A DNA stretch of 64,000 bases from Rhodobacteraceae bacterium EL53 (GCA_900313015.1 OMPR01000008.1:62001-126000), one strand, 5' to 3'. Numbered from the stretch's first letter, positions 7,827 through 17,408 are shown. Notes: a model not told the origin generated them from the letters alone. Numbers and translations: made by a program.

Positions 7827-10424
7827 ATGAGCTCAAAAGAAAATGCAGCTGTCAATGATACAGATCTAGAGGACATTCTGGCGGATGCCGACACAGGGGG
7901 GCGCAATCCACACGATGCGTTCTCGCGTAAGGCCCTGTGGTATATCCCGCTCACGTGGTCGCTGTTCCAGCTGTGGATCGCGTCACCACTGCCTTTTCTT
8001 TTGCGCTTTGGCGTGTTGAATGACACGCAGACCCGCGCCATTCACCTTGGTTTTGCTGTGTTTCTGGCCTTTGTCGCCTTTCCAGCATTCGCCAAGAGCC
8101 CCCGGGACCGTATTCCTTTGCTGACATGGGCCACTGCAGCCGTTGGGGCCGCTGCGGCGTCATATCTGTGGTACGCCTATGTGGGCGTTGCCAACCGAAC
8201 TGGGGCACCGAACACGGTGGATCTGGTGGTTGCGGGCATCGGGATTGTAACATTGATGGAGGCCGCACGCCGGTCGCTAGGTTTCCCGTTGATGGGTGTC
8301 GCAATGTTTTTTCTGGCCTATGTCTTTTTTGGATCAAGTGAGATCCTGCCAGATGTTGTACGCTGGAAAGGGGCTTCGTTTCAAAAGGCCATGAGCCATA
8401 TGTGGCTGACGACTGAGGGCGTTTTTGGTGTCGCCTTGGGGGTCTCGTCCGGGTTTGTGTTCCTTTTCGTGTTGTTCGGTGCGTTGTTGAACCAAGCCGG
8501 GGCAGGTAATTATTTTCTTAAACTGGCCTTTGCCACTTTGGGCCACCTGCGTGGCGGACCAGCCAAAGCCGCGGTGATTGCCTCGGCGGCGACGGGTTTG
8601 ATCTCGGGTTCTTCGATTGCGAACGTTGTGACGACGGGAACCTTTACCATTCCGTTGATGAAAAAAGTTGGGTTTAGCCCGGCCAAGGCGGGGGCGATCG
8701 AAGTGTCGTCTTCGATCAACGGGGTTTTGACGCCACCGGTTATGGGGGCGGTTGCGTTTCTGATGACGGAATATGTCGGCATTTCTTATGTTGAGGTTGT
8801 GAAAACCGCGATCATCCCTGCGGCGATCTCTTACATGGCGCTTGTCTATATTGTTCATCTCGAAGCCCTCAAAATGGGTATGACCGGGACATCGCGCATG
8901 AACCCGATCAAGTTCATGCTGGGCGCTATTTTCATCATCGCAAGTTGCATTGTTATCGCAGGGGGAACCTTGTTTCTGACCGGATACCTTGTTGATATTG
9001 TTCAAGGGATGCTGGGCGGCGCAGCGACACCTGTATTGGTCGCGGGTTTGATGGCGGTTTACGTCTTGGCCGTGCGGTTTGCGGCCAGCGGGCCCGACCT
9101 TGAGATGAGCAGTGATTCGATGGAGCATCTGCCTCCCACCAAAGAGATCTTTAAAACAGGCGTGCATTATCTGTTACCTATCCTATTGCTGATGTATCTG
9201 TTGATGGTTGAGCGGAAATCGCCCGCCTTGTCGGCGTTTTGGTCCACGGCGTTCATGTTGCTGATCCTATTGACGCAGAATGCGCTCAAGGATTTTTTCC
9301 GCAAGAAACAGAGCGTAATGGTAGGGCTGTCGGATGGTCTGAAAGAGATCGGCGAAGGTCTGGTGATTGGCGCGCGCAACATGATTGGCCTCGCGGCTGC
9401 CATGGGTGTGGCTGGGATCATCGTTGGCGCGGTGACACTGACCGGTGTCGGGCAGGTAATGGCCGAGTTTGTTGAGTTCCTTTCTGGGGGCAACCTGCTT
9501 GCGATGTTGTTCTTTGTGGCGGTGATCTCAATCGTTCTGGGCATGGGGCTGCCAACAACAGCGAACTATATCGTGGTGTCATCACTGATGGCGGGCGTTG
9601 TGGTTGAGCTGGGTGCGCAATCAGGTCTGATCGTGCCGTTGGTAGCCGTGCATATGTTCTGTTTCTATTTCGGGATCATGGCGGATGTGACGCCTCCGGT
9701 GGGGCTTGCGTCCTTTGCGGCGGCGGCGATCAGTAAGGGCGATCCGCTTAAAACCGGGTTCCAGGCATTCTTTTACTCGATCCGGACTGCTTTGCTGCCG
9801 TTCCTGTTCATCTTCAACACCGATCTGTTGTTGATTGACGTGGGGCCGATACAGGCGGTGTTTGTCTTTATCGTGGCGTTGATAGCGATGTTGTTGTTTG
9901 CGGCGGGGACGATGGGGTATTTCATGACCCGGTCGCGGCTTTGGGAAAGCGTCGCCTTGGTTCTGGTGGCCTTTACGCTGTTCCGGCCAGGGTTCTTCCT
10001 GAACCAAATCGCGCCTGAGTTTGAGGCGATGCCTGCGACGTCGATCTACCAGATGGCAGAGCAGAGCGCAGATGATACCAGCCTGCGTGTGCGCCTGATG
10101 GGCGAGGATCTGAATGGCAAGGCCGTGGATGCGAAATATCTGTTGCCGCTTGGCCCAATGGGTGAAGACGGCGCCGGGCGTTTGTTGAACGGAGCCGGCA
10201 TTGAGCTGCGTGAGGAAGACGGGAAGTTCTTTATCGATAACCTTGAATTTGGTGGTGCAGCAGAACAGCTCGGGATCGACTTTGATTGGGAAATCGTTGA
10301 ACTGGATATCAAGGCGGAACGGATCCGCAAAGAAGTGTTCTATATCCCTGCATTCCTGTTGTTGGGCTTTGTGTACTTGATCCAGATGCGCCGCAAACGG
10401 CGCACTGAGGAAAGCGTGGCCTGA
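7827..10424 (+). CDS. TRAP transporter permease, DctQ-DctM fusion (4TM/12TM) with C-terminal DUF3394-like domain
   Basis: An inner-membrane protein of 865 residues. The N-terminal third carries the small-subunit-like helices, followed by a DctM-type large subunit with the conserved FVLFGALLNQAGAGNYFLKLA and GLISGSSIANVVTTGTFTIP segments and a second half containing VLGMGLPTTANYIVVSSLMA and FGIMADVTPPVGLASFAAAA. The last ~110 residues form a mostly soluble region ending in one membrane helix, as in TAXI-associated fused permeases with a DUF3394 tail. It is the membrane partner of the binding protein upstream. GAGGG at 7816-7820 fits a start at 7827 (MSSKENAAVN) better than the ATG at 7821, which it almost touches. 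Confidence 0.92.
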   Translation: MSSKENAAVNDTDLEDILADADTGGRNPHDAFSRKALWYIPLTWSLFQLWIASPLPFLLRFGVLNDTQTRAIHLGFAVFLAFVAFPAFAKSPRDRIPLLTWATAAVGAAAASYLWYAYVGVANRTGAPNTVDLVVAGIGIVTLMEAARRSLGFPLMGVAMFFLAYVFFGSSEILPDVVRWKGASFQKAMSHMWLTTEGVFGVALGVSSGFVFLFVLFGALLNQAGAGNYFLKLAFATLGHLRGGPAKAAVIASAATGLISGSSIANVVTTGTFTIPLMKKVGFSPAKAGAIEVSSSINGVLTPPVMGAVAFLMTEYVGISYVEVVKTAIIPAAISYMALVYIVHLEALKMGMTGTSRMNPIKFMLGAIFIIASCIVIAGGTLFLTGYLVDIVQGMLGGAATPVLVAGLMAVYVLAVRFAASGPDLEMSSDSMEHLPPTKEIFKTGVHYLLPILLLMYLLMVERKSPALSAFWSTAFMLLILLTQNALKDFFRKKQSVMVGLSDGLKEIGEGLVIGARNMIGLAAAMGVAGIIVGAVTLTGVGQVMAEFVEFLSGGNLLAMLFFVAVISIVLGMGLPTTANYIVVSSLMAGVVVELGAQSGLIVPLVAVHMFCFYFGIMADVTPPVGLASFAAAAISKGDPLKTGFQAFFYSIRTALLPFLFIFNTDLLLIDVGPIQAVFVFIVALIAMLLFAAGTMGYFMTRSRLWESVALVLVAFTLFRPGFFLNQIAPEFEAMPATSIYQMAEQSADDTSLRVRLMGEDLNGKAVDAKYLLPLGPMGEDGAGRLLNGAGIELREEDGKFFIDNLEFGGAAEQLGIDFDWEIVELDIKAERIRKEVFYIPAFLLLGFVYLIQMRRKRRTEESVA

Positions 10425-10487
10425 CCGCGGTGTCTCAGTAGCAAAGAGTGCCTTTACGCTTTCTTGGCGCATTCCGAACTTTTGGAT

Positions 10488-10522
10488 ATGGCTCCGCTAT
10501 TTTTAGCGGGGCCATTCTTTTT
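10488..10522 (+). terminator. Rho-independent terminator after the TAXI-TRAP operon
   Basis: ATGGCTCCGCTA (10488-10499) pairs with TAGCGGGGCCAT (10504-10515) with one G-T wobble, followed by TCTTTTTC. Confidence 0.8.
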
Positions 10523-11086
10523 CAGGTAATCTCCATTCGCGGTGGTTCTCTATTCGTGTGAGCAGAAGTTTGAGTTTCCCCAAGACATGTAGACGATTGG
10601 CTTAAGGCACAGTTAAGCCAGCGTGGGCCTCAAGATGTGCAACAGACGAATTTCATTCAGAAAACACTGAGTGATTGAAGTAATATTCTTGGCAACCGCT
10701 TACTGATCCATTCTGACCAAAGGTCACCGTTCACCAGCAAGGAGCGGCAATCGTTTCTGCGCAGAAATAGTTTGGAGGCTAGTACGAGACGACGTTGGAA
10801 ACTCTATGGCTCCGTACTTGTATAGAACTTTTCCAGCTGATGTGACGCAGGCGGATCAGGGGGCAGATGTTTCTGACACGCGTTGCTGAAAGGCTGGTTG
10901 TGTTCTTGAACTGCTAAAGCAGGATCGACTGTGACACCAAAGTTTATGTCTATGAGAAACATTCCCTGTGTCGATATCGGTTGTGAAGGAGCAATGCTGA
11001 GGGGCTGGGGTCGATGTGAGCAGCTTTCCCTCCTGAGCGTTTCACCTAGACATTTGCGTTTATTTGGATTGCGCGGAAAGCGTGGC
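10523..11086. other. Gene-poor interval, possible coding remnant
   Basis: About 560 bases between the TAXI-TRAP terminator and the MFS gene. No reading frame here has a credible ribosome site plus family-like sequence. On the minus strand a 54-residue open stretch ending at 10804 is coding-like to the eye, but I cannot match it to a family and it has no plausible start. No tRNA cloverleaf, repeat or transposase was recognised. It could be the decayed end of a former gene. Confidence 0.4.
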
Positions 11087-12307
11087 CTAGGGAGCTGATT
11101 GAGCAGATAATGGCGCCGTAGGCCACAGGCGGGTGGCACAGGCCAAACCCACAAAACCAGCTAGTGTGAGTATCCCAAGGGTTGTTGCCCCATCCATGCG
11201 CGACATCAGCCAACCGGACAGTGGGTAGCCGATCAACCAACAGGCATGCGAGAGGGTAAACTGGGCTGCGAAGAGGGCGGGGCGATCCTCTGCTGCAGGT
11301 GCAGAGCGGCGCAAAAGGCGGCCTGATGGGGTCAGAATGGCCGAGAATCCCATCCCCAACACAAACCATGCCGTGATGATGCTTGCTAAGCTAAAGCCGA
11401 TCACCGATGCCCAGACAGTCAGGCCCAGTCCGGCGAGGCACATGACCCAGGCCCCTGCGAGCATAGCAGCGCGATCTGAATGGATTTGCAGAACACGCGG
11501 CATTATCAGAGCCGTCGTCACGGATCCGGCCCCGAAACCGCACAGAGTTACTGCGACGGCTGTGTCACCGTATCCAAGTGTGGCACGGATTAGAACCACG
11601 GTGTTGACCAGCACCATGGAGCCGATCATGGACAGTGTGAAGCACAACGCCAAAAGTCCGCGTAACCGTGGTGTTGTCAGATAGATCCGCAGCCCGCGCG
11701 TAGTCCTATCCCAAACGCCCCGCCGTTTGGAGGGCTTTGGCGAGGGCAACGATACGGTGCGGACCAGAATAGCCGAGGCTAAAAAACCCAGAACGGTCCC
11801 TAAGAACAATGTATCAAACGGCACGAGCGTTAGTAGGGCTGCCGCGAGAATAGGGCTGAGCAAACTTTCCAAATCATAGGCCAGACGTGAAAGCGACAAC
11901 GCGTTTGTATAGTCTGCCTCATCCGGCAGAATATCGGGAATGGTTGCCTGAAAAGTAGGGGTGAACGCCGCCGAGGACGCCTGTAGCACAAATATTAACG
12001 CATAGATTTGCCAGATCGCGTCCACAAACAATAAGCAGAACGCAGCGCCTGCGCGGATCAGATCTAGAACAACCAGCATGGAGCGTCGATTGAGTTTTTC
12101 TGTAAACGCAGCAGCGATAGGCGCCAGCGTGACGTAGGCGAGCATTTTGATGGTGAGCGCGGTGCCCAGCACCAACCCTGCTTGATCCCCTGCCAGATCG
12201 TAGGCCAACAATCCGAGGGCGACAGTTGCCAAGCCAGTGCCCATGAGGGCCAGCACCTGAGCGAGGAAGAGATGCAGATAGGTGCGATGCTTGAGAACAC
12301 GTAACAT
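11087..12307 (-). CDS. MFS efflux transporter, NreB-like (probable metal efflux)
   Basis: A 406-residue, twelve-helix major facilitator. The opening (RTYLHLFLAQVLALMGTGLA and AYDLAGDQAGLVLGTALTIK) and the block ATIPDILPDEADYTNALSLS match the family that includes the nickel-resistance pump NreB and its many unnamed relatives. The histidine-rich tail of classical NreB is absent, so the ion could differ. Its start lies only three bases after the stop of a CsoR/RcnR-family metal sensor gene, so both form one operon, and a G-tract palindrome stands before that gene. Efflux of Ni, Co or Cu under sensor control is the best inference; drug efflux is the alternative. Confidence 0.75.
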   Translation of the reverse strand: MLRVLKHRTYLHLFLAQVLALMGTGLATVALGLLAYDLAGDQAGLVLGTALTIKMLAYVTLAPIAAAFTEKLNRRSMLVVLDLIRAGAAFCLLFVDAIWQIYALIFVLQASSAAFTPTFQATIPDILPDEADYTNALSLSRLAYDLESLLSPILAAALLTLVPFDTLFLGTVLGFLASAILVRTVSLPSPKPSKRRGVWDRTTRGLRIYLTTPRLRGLLALCFTLSMIGSMVLVNTVVLIRATLGYGDTAVAVTLCGFGAGSVTTALIMPRVLQIHSDRAAMLAGAWVMCLAGLGLTVWASVIGFSLASIITAWFVLGMGFSAILTPSGRLLRRSAPAAEDRPALFAAQFTLSHACWLIGYPLSGWLMSRMDGATTLGILTLAGFVGLACATRLWPTAPLSAQSAP

Positions 12308-12310
12308 GGG

Positions 12311-12559
12311 CTACAGGTATCGTGTGATTTCTTTGAACCCGGTGGTGTCACCCGGTTCTGCACTGTCGAGGCAGTGATCGATATGATCGTGGATCAAGGC
12401 CCGTTTGGCGTTGGTGATTGCTTTTTCAACTGCTTGCATTTGTTGTGCTATTTCAGTGCAGGGTCGGCCCTGTTCTATCATGTCGATGACACTGGCTAAA
12501 TGCCCATTGGCCCGTTTGAGACGGGCAACGATTTTCGGATGTGAAGTGTGTTCTGTCAT
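12311..12559 (-). CDS. CsoR/RcnR/FrmR family metal-sensing repressor
   Basis: An 82-residue all-helical DUF156 repressor. The family's coordination positions can be read: Cys34, His59 (25 residues on) and Cys63 (29 residues on) give the Cys-His-Cys pattern of CsoR and InrS rather than the Cys-His-His of RcnR or Cys-His-x of FrmR. His4 and His7 lie close to the N-terminal fourth-ligand position, which would fit an InrS-like nickel sensor; Cu(I) is the other option. ARLKRANGHLASVIDMIEQG and KRALIHDHIDHCL are the family blocks. It is the first gene of a two-gene operon with the MFS pump. The palindrome just upstream is the likely operator. Confidence 0.88.
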   Translation of the reverse strand: MTEHTSHPKIVARLKRANGHLASVIDMIEQGRPCTEIAQQMQAVEKAITNAKRALIHDHIDHCLDSAEPGDTTGFKEITRYL

Positions 12560-12569
12560 GAAAAGATGT

Positions 12570-12588
12570 TATCCCCCCAGGGGGGATA
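12570..12588 (-). promoter_or_regulatory. G/C-tract palindrome, probable metal-sensor operator
   Basis: TATCCCCCCAGGGGGGATA is a 19-bp perfect palindrome around a central A, ending 11 bases before the sensor start codon. A/T-flanked C/G tracts of this kind are the known operator type of RcnR/FrmR/CsoR-family repressors. It overlaps the expected promoter or leader of the sensor-MFS operon. Confidence 0.75.
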
Positions 12589-12635
12589 TTTCAAGTCTAA
12601 CGCAAGATCCTCTGGAAGGCAGCCAAGGCTAGTGC

Positions 12636-12668
12636 AAAAAAAAACGCCCCGCACAAGGCAGGGCGTTC
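12636..12668 (-). terminator. Rho-independent terminator of the RND operon
   Basis: Read on the minus strand, AACGCCC pairs with GGGCGTT across an eleven-base loop and is followed by eight or more T (the A run at 12636-12644). It ends the RND efflux transcript. Confidence 0.85.
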
Positions 12669-12696
12669 TTCAGTATTTGGGTATTGCCTTTGGCGG

Positions 12697-15600
12697 CTAC
12701 TCAGCAGGAGTAGAAGGGTCCGCCGGTGGTTGGGAATCGCCTTTGAAGAACCCTTTGACCCATTCGCGCAGTTCCTGCATGAGCGCATAGAGAACAGGCA
12801 CTAGCATCACACCAATCACAGTTGCCGCAAGCATCCCGCCAAAGACTGCAATGCCGATCGCCTTTTGGCTGGCAGCGCCCGCGCCGTTTGCCGTCAGCAA
12901 TGGAACCACCCCTAACAAGAAGGACAAAGCTGTCATCATGACGGCCCGGAAACGCTGGGTCGCAGCTTCGGCAGCAGCTTCGCGGATGCTGAGACCTTGA
13001 GCCCGTTGGTCCATTGCAAATTCAACTATGAGAATCGCGTTTTTAGAGGCGAGACCAATCAACATGATCATCCCGATCTGGGTGTAGAGATTGATATCAC
13101 TGCCAACGATGGCCACCGCCGCCACCGCACCAAACAGGGCGACGATGACCGACATCAGAATGGACACAGGCATAGTCCAGCTTTCGTACTGAGCCACCAA
13201 GAACAGATACCCAAACAACACAGCTAGTCCCATGATGACCTGAACCAAACCTGCAGAGCTAAGCTGTTGTTGCGCGGTCCCGGTCCATTCAAATGCATAT
13301 CCGGGCGGCAGGGCTGTTGCGGATTCTTCCGTCATGACCCGGATGGCATCCCCCGATGACAGACCCGCCGAAGGCACCGCTGTCACGGTCGCTGATCGGA
13401 ACAGGTTATGTCGTTTGAGAAGAACTGGCCCCAAAACGTTTTCTACATCCACTAAGGTTCCGAGCTGAACCATTTCGCCTTTGGTTGAGCGGACATAAAG
13501 GTTGGAGATGTCCTCGACTTTGTCACGATAGCTGCCTTCAGCTTGAATCATGACGCGGTAGACACGACCATAGAGGTTAAAGTCGTTGACATAAAACGAT
13601 CCTAGATGCGCTTGCATCGTTTGGAACACCTCGGCCACGGAGACTTGCAGCGTTTTGGCTTTTTCCCGATCGAGATCCACGAAAAGCTGCGGAACGTTAG
13701 CCCGGAAGGTAGTGTAGGATTGGGCGATTTCTTCACGTTGGTTGGCGGCATAGACAAATGAACCAACGGCTGCCGACAGATCCTGTGCTGTGCCACCGCC
13801 GGTTTGCTGGACTTCCATTTCGACACCCGCAGACATGCCCAAACCTGTAATGGGGGGCGGGTTGAAAGCCACGATCGAGGCCGCTGCTTCGCCATAGGCC
13901 ACGCCAAGGATCTGTTTCAAAATGCCATCTGCGCTGAGTGCTTCCTCGCTTCGCTCAGACCAGTTGTCCAACACGACGATAACCATGGCCGCGTTAGGGG
14001 CCGCACCGTTCAGCAATGAATACCCGTTGACCAAAACTGTGTTATCGACACCCGGAATTGCCCGGATTTGATCGTTCACACGGGCGGTGACCTTTTCGGT
14101 TCGGTTCAAAGCAGCCGCGTCTGGGAGTTGAACGTCAACAAAGAGGTATCCGTTGTCTTCCAACGGAATAAAGCCTTTGGATGTGTTCGAAAAAAGGGTT
14201 CCAGTAGCAACAACAAAGATTCCAACTAGAACCAACCCAATCACCGGGAGGCGCAGCATTCTGGTTACAAACGCCATATAGCCAGACCGGACCCCGGAAA
14301 TACCGTTTTCAAACTTCGCCAGAATCCCTTTGGGGGGACCAGAACGGGCCTTTAGAACAATCGCACAGAGGGCCGGTGACAGTGTTAGGGCGTTGATCGA
14401 AGAAATCACAACAGCAGTTGAAATCGTGACTGCAAATTGGGAATACAGGCGTCCGGTAATCCCTGGCATAAAGGTAACAGGTACAAACACGGCCAACAGA
14501 ACGAGCGTTGTCGCAATCACTGGACCGGTGATCTGGCCCATCGCTTTGCGCGTTGCTTCGGCTGGGGCGAGGCCCTCGTCAGCAATCAGGCGTTCGACGT
14601 TTTCGACTACCACGATAGCGTCATCCACAACAATCCCAATGGCCAGAACAAGCGCGAACAGGGAAATGGTGTTGAGCGACATGTCAAAGGCCAACAAGAA
14701 GGCAAAGGTCCCGATCAAAGAGACAGGGATAGCAACTGCTGGAATGACGGTCGCTCGCCACGATCCCAAAAAGACGAAAACCACTGAAATCACCAGTGCA
14801 AAGGTGAGCATCAGCGTTGAAACAACGTCATTCAAAGACTGTTCAACAAAATCGGTAGTGTTGAACGGAATTTCATAGTCAAGATCACTGGGAAAGGCAC
14901 GCGACAGGCGTTCCAGTTCTGCAGTAACAGCCTCGGACACGGCAAGCGCATTTGCGCCAGGAGCTTGGTAGATGCCCATGACTGTCGCGGGGTTACCTTG
15001 GTAATATCCAGATGCGGTATAAAACTGTGCCCCCAGTTCGACCCGGGCAATGTCTTTGACTTTGACGATGGCACCTGCATCCCCGGTTCGGATGACGATA
15101 TTTTCAAACTCTTCGGTCGTATCCAATCGGCCCTTGCTTTTGATCGTATATTGGAACGTTTGATCGCCTGGCACCGGAGGAGAGCCAATTTGTCCGGCCG
15201 AGACTTCGAGGTTTTGTTCACGGATAGCGTTGATCAGGTCGCCGGGGGTAATCCCTAAGCCAGCCATCTTGTCTGGATCCATCCACATACGCATCGCATA
15301 TTGTAGATCGGTGAGTACATCTGCTTTACCAACGCCTGCTACCCGGGCCAAAGCATCTTTGATGTTGATTGAGGCATAGTTTGACAGGAACACATCGTCA
15401 TAGGTTTCGTTGGGCGAAGTAAGCGTCACAACCATCAACATGTTGGTGGACGCTTTTTGTGTCACAACGCCAGACGATGTAACTTCGGACGGGAGCGAAG
15501 CCATCGCCTGTGCCACTCGGTTCTGAACGTTAACTGACGCAATATCAGGGTCGGTGCCAACTTCGAATGTGACCTGAAGGGAATAACCGCCGTTGTCCGA

Positions 15601-15849
15601 AGACGTGGAGGTCATATAGATCATGTCATCGACGCCGTTTACCTGTGCCTCAATCGGAGCTGCAACTGCGTTTTCGACGGTTTCAGCGCTCGCACCAGTG
15701 TAATTGGCTGTGACGTTGACCACAGGGGGGGTGATGTCAGGGAATTGGGCGACGGGCAGGGCAAAATACCCAATCGTTCCCATGATCGTCAAAACCAAGG
15801 AAATGACGATTGCCATTTTTGGCCGGTTAATGAAAATAGCTGAAAACAT
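12697..15849 (-). CDS. RND efflux pump inner-membrane transporter (HAE1/AcrB type)
   Basis: A 1050-residue RND permease, the usual length for drug-efflux HAE1 proteins. It starts MFSAIFINRPKMAIVISLVL, with the typical PVAQFPDITPPVV just after the first helix. Transmembrane helix 4 contains AIGIVVDDAIVVVENVER, whose paired aspartates are the proton-relay residues of AcrB. Two large periplasmic loops and the duplicated second half (FIPLEDNGYLFVDVQLPDA; LASKNAILIVEFA) are present. It would export hydrophobic or amphiphilic compounds using proton motive force. The adaptor gene lies three bases upstream, so they are co-expressed. No outer-membrane channel or regulator gene is adjacent; a TolC-type channel encoded elsewhere is presumed. 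Confidence 0.95.
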   Translation of the reverse strand: MFSAIFINRPKMAIVISLVLTIMGTIGYFALPVAQFPDITPPVVNVTANYTGASAETVENAVAAPIEAQVNGVDDMIYMTSTSSDNGGYSLQVTFEVGTDPDIASVNVQNRVAQAMASLPSEVTSSGVVTQKASTNMLMVVTLTSPNETYDDVFLSNYASINIKDALARVAGVGKADVLTDLQYAMRMWMDPDKMAGLGITPGDLINAIREQNLEVSAGQIGSPPVPGDQTFQYTIKSKGRLDTTEEFENIVIRTGDAGAIVKVKDIARVELGAQFYTASGYYQGNPATVMGIYQAPGANALAVSEAVTAELERLSRAFPSDLDYEIPFNTTDFVEQSLNDVVSTLMLTFALVISVVFVFLGSWRATVIPAVAIPVSLIGTFAFLLAFDMSLNTISLFALVLAIGIVVDDAIVVVENVERLIADEGLAPAEATRKAMGQITGPVIATTLVLLAVFVPVTFMPGITGRLYSQFAVTISTAVVISSINALTLSPALCAIVLKARSGPPKGILAKFENGISGVRSGYMAFVTRMLRLPVIGLVLVGIFVVATGTLFSNTSKGFIPLEDNGYLFVDVQLPDAAALNRTEKVTARVNDQIRAIPGVDNTVLVNGYSLLNGAAPNAAMVIVVLDNWSERSEEALSADGILKQILGVAYGEAAASIVAFNPPPITGLGMSAGVEMEVQQTGGGTAQDLSAAVGSFVYAANQREEIAQSYTTFRANVPQLFVDLDREKAKTLQVSVAEVFQTMQAHLGSFYVNDFNLYGRVYRVMIQAEGSYRDKVEDISNLYVRSTKGEMVQLGTLVDVENVLGPVLLKRHNLFRSATVTAVPSAGLSSGDAIRVMTEESATALPPGYAFEWTGTAQQQLSSAGLVQVIMGLAVLFGYLFLVAQYESWTMPVSILMSVIVALFGAVAAVAIVGSDINLYTQIGMIMLIGLASKNAILIVEFAMDQRAQGLSIREAAAEAATQRFRAVMMTALSFLLGVVPLLTANGAGAASQKAIGIAVFGGMLAATVIGVMLVPVLYALMQELREWVKGFFKGDSQPPADPSTPAE

Positions 15850-15852
15850 TGA

Positions 15853-17025
15853 TTATTCCCCGTCGGTCGCGACGATGGCATCCACGGCGACACCGGGACG
15901 AACTCGTTGCAGACCTTCGACAATGACGCTTTCGCCTTCTTGCAGCCCATCCAGAACGATGATGGCGCTATCCACTGGATCTCCAGTTTGGATGTAGCGT
16001 TGTTCGACCATCTGTTTATCATTCACAAGCAAAACGAATTCACCGCGTTGATCTCGTTGCAGAGCTGCCTGCGGGATGAGGACACGGTTGGTCGGTTGTA
16101 GGGCCTGAATACGTACATGAAGGAAGGAACCATCAATGATCAGCTGTTCCGTATTGTCGAATTGAGCCCGCAGAGAGATAGCACCGGTCAGTGGATCGAT
16201 GCGGTTGTCGACAAAGACGATTTGCCCGACTTCTTTCAGGGGAGTGCCATTGGGCAGTTGCAGGTATACGTCGGGGCTTTTGCCGCTTTCTGCCAGCGAA
16301 CCGCTGGTCTGACCCAGTTCCTGCAACACATCCACCAATTGTTTCTCGTTCAGCGAAAATGTCACGTAAATGGGGGTATCCCGCACCAAAGTCACCAGAG
16401 CAGGGTTGTTAGGGCCGACCACGTCACCTTCGCTGGTGTTGACGCGCCCGATGCGCCCATCAAATGGGGCGTGGATCTCGGTATAGCTGAGATCGAGTTC
16501 GGCTTGTTGAATGGCGGCGTGGGCTGCTTTGACTTGCGCTTCGGCAACCAGTTCGTTAGCGCGCGCGATATCACGTTCTGATACCGGTGTAGCATCCCGT
16601 TTTAGAAGTTCCTCTTTCCGGGTTAATTCGACCCGGGCGAGTTCAAGATTGGCTTCTGCCTTATCAAGATCCGCTTTGCGGGCATCCAGCGTCGCTTGAT
16701 ACAAGTCAGGTTCGATACGAAACAATAATTGCCCATCGGTGACGGATGCGCCGTCGTCCACGGCACTTTCCTCTAGAAATCCGCTGACACGAGCGACGAT
16801 GTCGACATTATCAATGGCTTCGCCTCGGCCTATAAAGACCGCTTCGTCGGTGATTTCTTTGGAATAGGCTGCAGCAACGGAAACTTTTGGAGCAGGTTGG
16901 TTTGAACCGTCCTGAGCAAGTGCTGGCGTGGCAAAGGCGACGCAAAGCAATGCAAATCCAGTGGCGCGTAGCCTTGTAAGAGCATTCCTGTGCCCTACGG
17001 AAAAGTCAGAAAGAAAGATTGGCAT
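15853..17025 (-). CDS. RND efflux periplasmic adaptor (membrane fusion protein)
   Basis: A 390-residue HlyD/AcrA-type adaptor that bridges the RND pump and an outer-membrane channel. A signal-like N-terminus ends in FATPALAQDG. The lipoyl half IDNVDIVARVSGFLEESAVD, a coiled-coil hairpin (about residues 100-165, with DLDKAEANLELARVELTRKE), the second lipoyl half IHAPFDGRIGRVNTSEGDVV and beta-barrel blocks follow in order. I chose MPIFLSDF at 17025 because GAGG lies at proper distance; 39 further upstream codons look non-coding. It is the first gene of a two-gene operon. A TGACC...GGTCA palindrome lies 120 bases upstream. Confidence 0.93.
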   Translation of the reverse strand: MPIFLSDFSVGHRNALTRLRATGFALLCVAFATPALAQDGSNQPAPKVSVAAAYSKEITDEAVFIGRGEAIDNVDIVARVSGFLEESAVDDGASVTDGQLLFRIEPDLYQATLDARKADLDKAEANLELARVELTRKEELLKRDATPVSERDIARANELVAEAQVKAAHAAIQQAELDLSYTEIHAPFDGRIGRVNTSEGDVVGPNNPALVTLVRDTPIYVTFSLNEKQLVDVLQELGQTSGSLAESGKSPDVYLQLPNGTPLKEVGQIVFVDNRIDPLTGAISLRAQFDNTEQLIIDGSFLHVRIQALQPTNRVLIPQAALQRDQRGEFVLLVNDKQMVEQRYIQTGDPVDSAIIVLDGLQEGESVIVEGLQRVRPGVAVDAIVATDGE

Positions 17026-17408
17026 GCAAATCGCCTCATTGGTTTTACAAGTTATTTGACAACATTCGGTTCTCACGAATGCTGCTGCAGCCGAGTCGAG
17101 CTGTATTTCCAATAGGATGGCCGCATTTTTGAGTTTTCTCAAGCGGTGACCCTAAGGTCATGGGCTGTGAACCGCTGCTATTAGGGAGCAAAGGAGACCC
17201 GGATTCGGCGATTAGCCCTAAATCTCGTTTCCTTGGGAGTTAGTTTTGTTCGCAAATGAGCAACGATTGCGGGTTGATGCTGGTTATTTGGGGGTTATCC
17301 GAAACAGTATTCGCGAAAAATTTCAATTGCCATCGCTTCTGATCATGGAAGAGTTGGCTTTTTTCGAGTTTTGGCGCAAAATAGCGTCAAATTTGAAGGG
17401 GGACTGAA
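17026..17408. promoter_or_regulatory. Divergent intergenic region between RND adaptor and lipoprotein genes
   Basis: About 380 bases without a supportable gene. It contains TGACCCTAAGGTCA at 17147-17160, a palindrome with one mismatched pair, which could be a repressor site for the RND operon. No regulator gene is adjacent. Nothing else distinctive was seen. Confidence 0.35.

Noticed and set aside
8334-9167. 277-codon minus-strand open frame inside the TAXI-TRAP permease gene
   Set aside because: Shadow of a high-G+C membrane-protein gene; its product is extremely His/Arg/Gln-rich with no domain.
9621-10472. 283-codon minus-strand open frame over the end of the permease gene
   Set aside because: Antisense shadow; overlaps real coding sequence and the terminator-proximal region, with no start signal.
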